NCBI GenBank assembly: GCA_025965815.1
Contig: JAOPWF010000631.1
Span: 1-6,840, forward strand
DNA: 6,840 bases
Direction: 5' to 3'
Source: Mycobacterium sp.
GTDB taxonomy: Bacteria; Actinomycetota; Actinomycetes; Mycobacteriales; Mycobacteriaceae
Shown here: positions 5,405 to 6,840 of the stretch, one piece after another
Layout of the letters: every line of letters starts with the position of its first letter
Position numbering within the stretch: position 1 is the stretch's first letter
Position numbers and translations under genes: made by a program
Notes under the pieces: model-generated
The model's database searches: none
Seen by the model: the letters and a program-made list of their open reading frames with translations, nothing else
What the model was told of the DNA's origin: nothing

Positions 5405-6042
5405 TGGGTTGGTCAGCCACTGACAGACACGGACTCTCACCTGCGCCCGCCGGGCTGGGTTTTGTCCAAGATTTCCTCAACACCCATCCCACCCATCCCG
5501 CCCAGTCCGCCAAGCCTCAACCCGCGGCTGACCTGCTCGCTGACCTTGACAGCGCACAACGTTGGCTGGACGGGGCTCTACAGAGCTGGTCGCGAGAAAC
5601 AGGCGTGCCGCAAAGCCGTGTGCTACTCACCGAAGCCGACCTGGACATGCTCTGTGGCCTGCGGGCCGATCTGACAAGCTTGGTGCGCTCCACCGATCAA
5701 CCTCACGACGCGACACTGCTGCCGTCGGCATCCGTTTTCGCGCGGGTGGGACCCGACGGTGAGGCGCTGCTGGAGCCGCGCGGAGACGGAAGCCGCCGGG
5801 TCAGCGGGATCGTGCTGATTGAGATCTTCACGGCCCAACGGTTAGACACCTGGCGCCGACTGAAAATCTGCCGCAACGATCGGTGCGCGGTGTCGTTCTA
5901 TGACCGCTCCCGCAACAACAGTGCGGTATGGCACGACTCCCGTGCATGCGGCAACGCCACCTACCTGCGCGCGTCACGAGCGCGCAAACGACAGGGCGCG
6001 CTCAACACCGAACAACACGCAAACGACGCCGAAAAGCCCTGA
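5404..6042 (+). CDS. CGNR zinc-finger (ABATE domain) putative transcriptional regulator
   Basis: The 212-residue protein has the two-part layout of CGNR proteins. The N-terminal stress-response (ABATE) domain opens with GLGFVQDFLNT (17-27), and a C-terminal zinc finger starts at WRRLKICRNDRC (150-161), continuing FYDRSRNNSAVWHDSRACGNA (165-185) and an Arg-rich tail. C156, C161 and C182 are conserved zinc ligands. The usual WC cysteine is replaced by H177, still able to bind zinc, and the name-giving CGNR reads CGNA. Such proteins are thought to bind DNA as regulators; the ligand is unknown. No Shine-Dalgarno precedes the start, but the TATGAT just upstream makes a leaderless ATG at 5404 likely; an in-frame ATG at 5377 would add 9 residues. 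It is divergent from the NmrA-like gene and probably controls it and itself. Confidence 0.85.
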   Translation: MGWSATDRHGLSPAPAGLGFVQDFLNTHPTHPAQSAKPQPAADLLADLDSAQRWLDGALQSWSRETGVPQSRVLLTEADLDMLCGLRADLTSLVRSTDQPHDATLLPSASVFARVGPDGEALLEPRGDGSRRVSGIVLIEIFTAQRLDTWRRLKICRNDRCAVSFYDRSRNNSAVWHDSRACGNATYLRASRARKRQGALNTEQHANDAEKP

Positions 6043-6240
6043 CACTCAACCACTTATCAGCAGCATTTGGGCGGTCCTGCGTGTCTCGTCCAGCTGAAGA
6101 TTGCGAGTCATAGCTGAGCGAGCTGGGGTTCGCGATCTAAGTCTGTACGATCCCCGCCCAAGTCGTCCATATCTACCTTGCAAATTTCGGCGACTGGACC
6201 ACGGATCCGAACTGCTGCTACGGTGGCGGCTTCCGCTCCT
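6043..6240. other. Intergenic stretch between convergent genes, no gene seen
   Basis: No reading frame with a recognisable motif lies here on either strand. It is less GC-rich than the neighbouring genes around 6160-6190. A 13-base match to the IS terminal repeat occurs at 6190-6202 but does not extend. Confidence 0.35.
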
Positions 6241-6265
6241 GTTGTACGACGCCACGGCGTACAAC
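6241..6265. terminator. 25-bp near-palindrome between convergent genes
   Basis: Arms GTTGTACG (6241-6248) and CGTACAAC (6258-6265) pair perfectly over 8 bp. Two further pairs form inside after one mismatch. It lies 28 bp after the stop of the minus-strand SDR and about 200 bp after the CGNR stop. No T-run follows. It can be a stem-loop terminator for the SDR. The symmetrical TTGTAC/GTACAA form also resembles TetR-type operators, so a protein site is the alternative. Confidence 0.45.
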
Positions 6266-6292
6266 CGAAGTCGTGTTCGGTCTGTGGTGGTG

Positions 6293-6840
6293 TTAGGCGG
6301 CGGTGCTGCCGCCGTCGACGGCGATGTTGGTGCCGGTGATGTACCCGGCGCGGGGGGAAGCCAAAAACCCGATAACCGCAGCGATCTCCTGCGGCTCGCC
6401 AGCCCGACCGAGCGGTGTGGTCTTGCCCCAGGCATCGAACAGTTCGCGTTTGGCTGCGCCCGTGTAGATGGGTCCTGGTGAGATGGCGTTCACGCGGATG
6501 CCGGCGCGTCCGTATTCAGCGGCCCAGGAGCGGGCGAAGGAGACCAGTGCGGCCTTGGTGGCGCCGTAGGCGGCGCTGTCGGGCCGACCGCGGGTGCCGG
6601 CCCTGCTGGCGATGTTGATTATCACGCCGTCGCCGCGGGCCACCATTTTCGGGGCCAGCACCGACACCAGCAGATACGGGGCTTGCACGTTGGCGGCAAA
6701 CAGCCGATCCAGGGTGTCGACGGCCAGCTTTTCCGACGGTCCAAACCAGGGGAATCCGGCGTTGTTGACCAGGACGTCGACGTCGCCGACCTCCTCTGCG
6801 AGCCGCAGAGCTTCTGCGGGTTCGCTCAGCTCTGCGCCCA
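6293..6840 (-). CDS. Classical SDR-family oxidoreductase, C-terminal 182 residues
   Basis: The gene runs off the right edge; its N-terminus with the TGxxxGxG cofactor motif is outside. Visible in order are DVDVLVNNAG (NNAG at 6766-6755), ANVQAPYLLV with the catalytic Asn of the fourth helix, VIINIASRAG with the catalytic Ser, AAYGATKAAL with the Tyr-xxx-Lys pair (codons 6568-6554), and IRVNAISPGPIYT. It ends with the usual GYITGTNIAVDGGSTAA tail and TAA at 6295-6293. All visible catalytic residues are intact, so this is probably an active NAD(P)-dependent dehydrogenase/reductase of the FabG-like classical group. The substrate cannot be told. It converges on the CGNR gene and belongs to a unit further right. 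Confidence 0.9.
   Translation of the reverse strand, partial: GAELSEPAEALRLAEEVGDVDVLVNNAGFPWFGPSEKLAVDTLDRLFAANVQAPYLLVSVLAPKMVARGDGVIINIASRAGTRGRPDSAAYGATKAALVSFARSWAAEYGRAGIRVNAISPGPIYTGAAKRELFDAWGKTTPLGRAGEPQEIAAVIGFLASPRAGYITGTNIAVDGGSTAA

Noticed and set aside
5201..5674. 157-codon plus-strand frame across the CGNR promoter
   Set aside because: It overlaps the CGNR coding region in another frame, has no motif and crosses both operator-like sites.
6190..6202. 13-base match (GCGACTGGACCAC) to the IS terminal repeat at 98-110
   Set aside because: The match ends abruptly on both sides, there is no transposase sequence nearby, and one such match is not surprising in GC-rich DNA of this length.
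1..6840. tRNA, rRNA, CRISPR arrays, riboswitches
   Set aside because: No tRNA-like cloverleaf ends, rRNA-like stretches, regularly spaced repeats or known riboswitch cores were noticed on either strand by reading. No search program was run.

Overview
The window is GC-rich DNA with strong G/C bias at third codon positions, frequent GTG/TTG starts, a probable leaderless gene and TANNNT-type -10 elements. This fits a high-GC actinobacterium, most likely of the Mycobacterium/Mycolicibacterium type. That assignment is inferred from style, not from a marker gene.

Layout from left to right. Positions 1-129 hold the 3' end of an IS3-family transposase and its probable right terminal repeat. Positions 130-430 look like degraded or interrupted DNA ending in a short plus-strand reading frame (stop at 429). 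A large two-part stem-loop (448-487) then separates this from a block of minus-strand genes. Read in their own direction (right to left) these are: an NmrA-like atypical SDR oxidoreductase (5090-4215), a small YciI/muconolactone-isomerase-like protein (4142-3885), a PaaI-type hotdog thioesterase (3767-3240), a class I SAM-methyltransferase remnant (3165 to about 2936), a prolyl-4-hydroxylase-like 2OG-Fe(II) oxygenase (2839-2174), an unrecognised protein (to 1417), and a GT-A glycosyltransferase with polypeptide GalNAc-transferase-like motifs (1424-528). A CGNR/ABATE zinc-finger regulator (5404-6042, plus strand) is divergent from the block across a promoter region of about 310 bp. At the right edge is the C-terminal part of a classical SDR on the minus strand (6293 to beyond the window), convergent with the CGNR gene across a 250-bp gap holding a 25-bp near-palindrome.

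How the genes may work together. The SDR/YciI-like pair looks like a small redox or catabolic unit whose promoter carries an operator-like palindrome; the divergent CGNR protein is the obvious candidate regulator. The last three genes (oxygenase, unknown protein, glycosyltransferase) overlap or abut and are probably translationally coupled. A P4H-like hydroxylase next to a ppGalNAcT-like transferase suggests hydroxylation followed by glycosylation of a peptide, protein or small molecule, but the substrate is not visible. The unknown middle protein has coding signal upstream of its first conventional start, so it either begins at a CTG or is joined to the oxygenase by a frameshift. The methyltransferase at the head of this cassette has decayed through several internal deletions.
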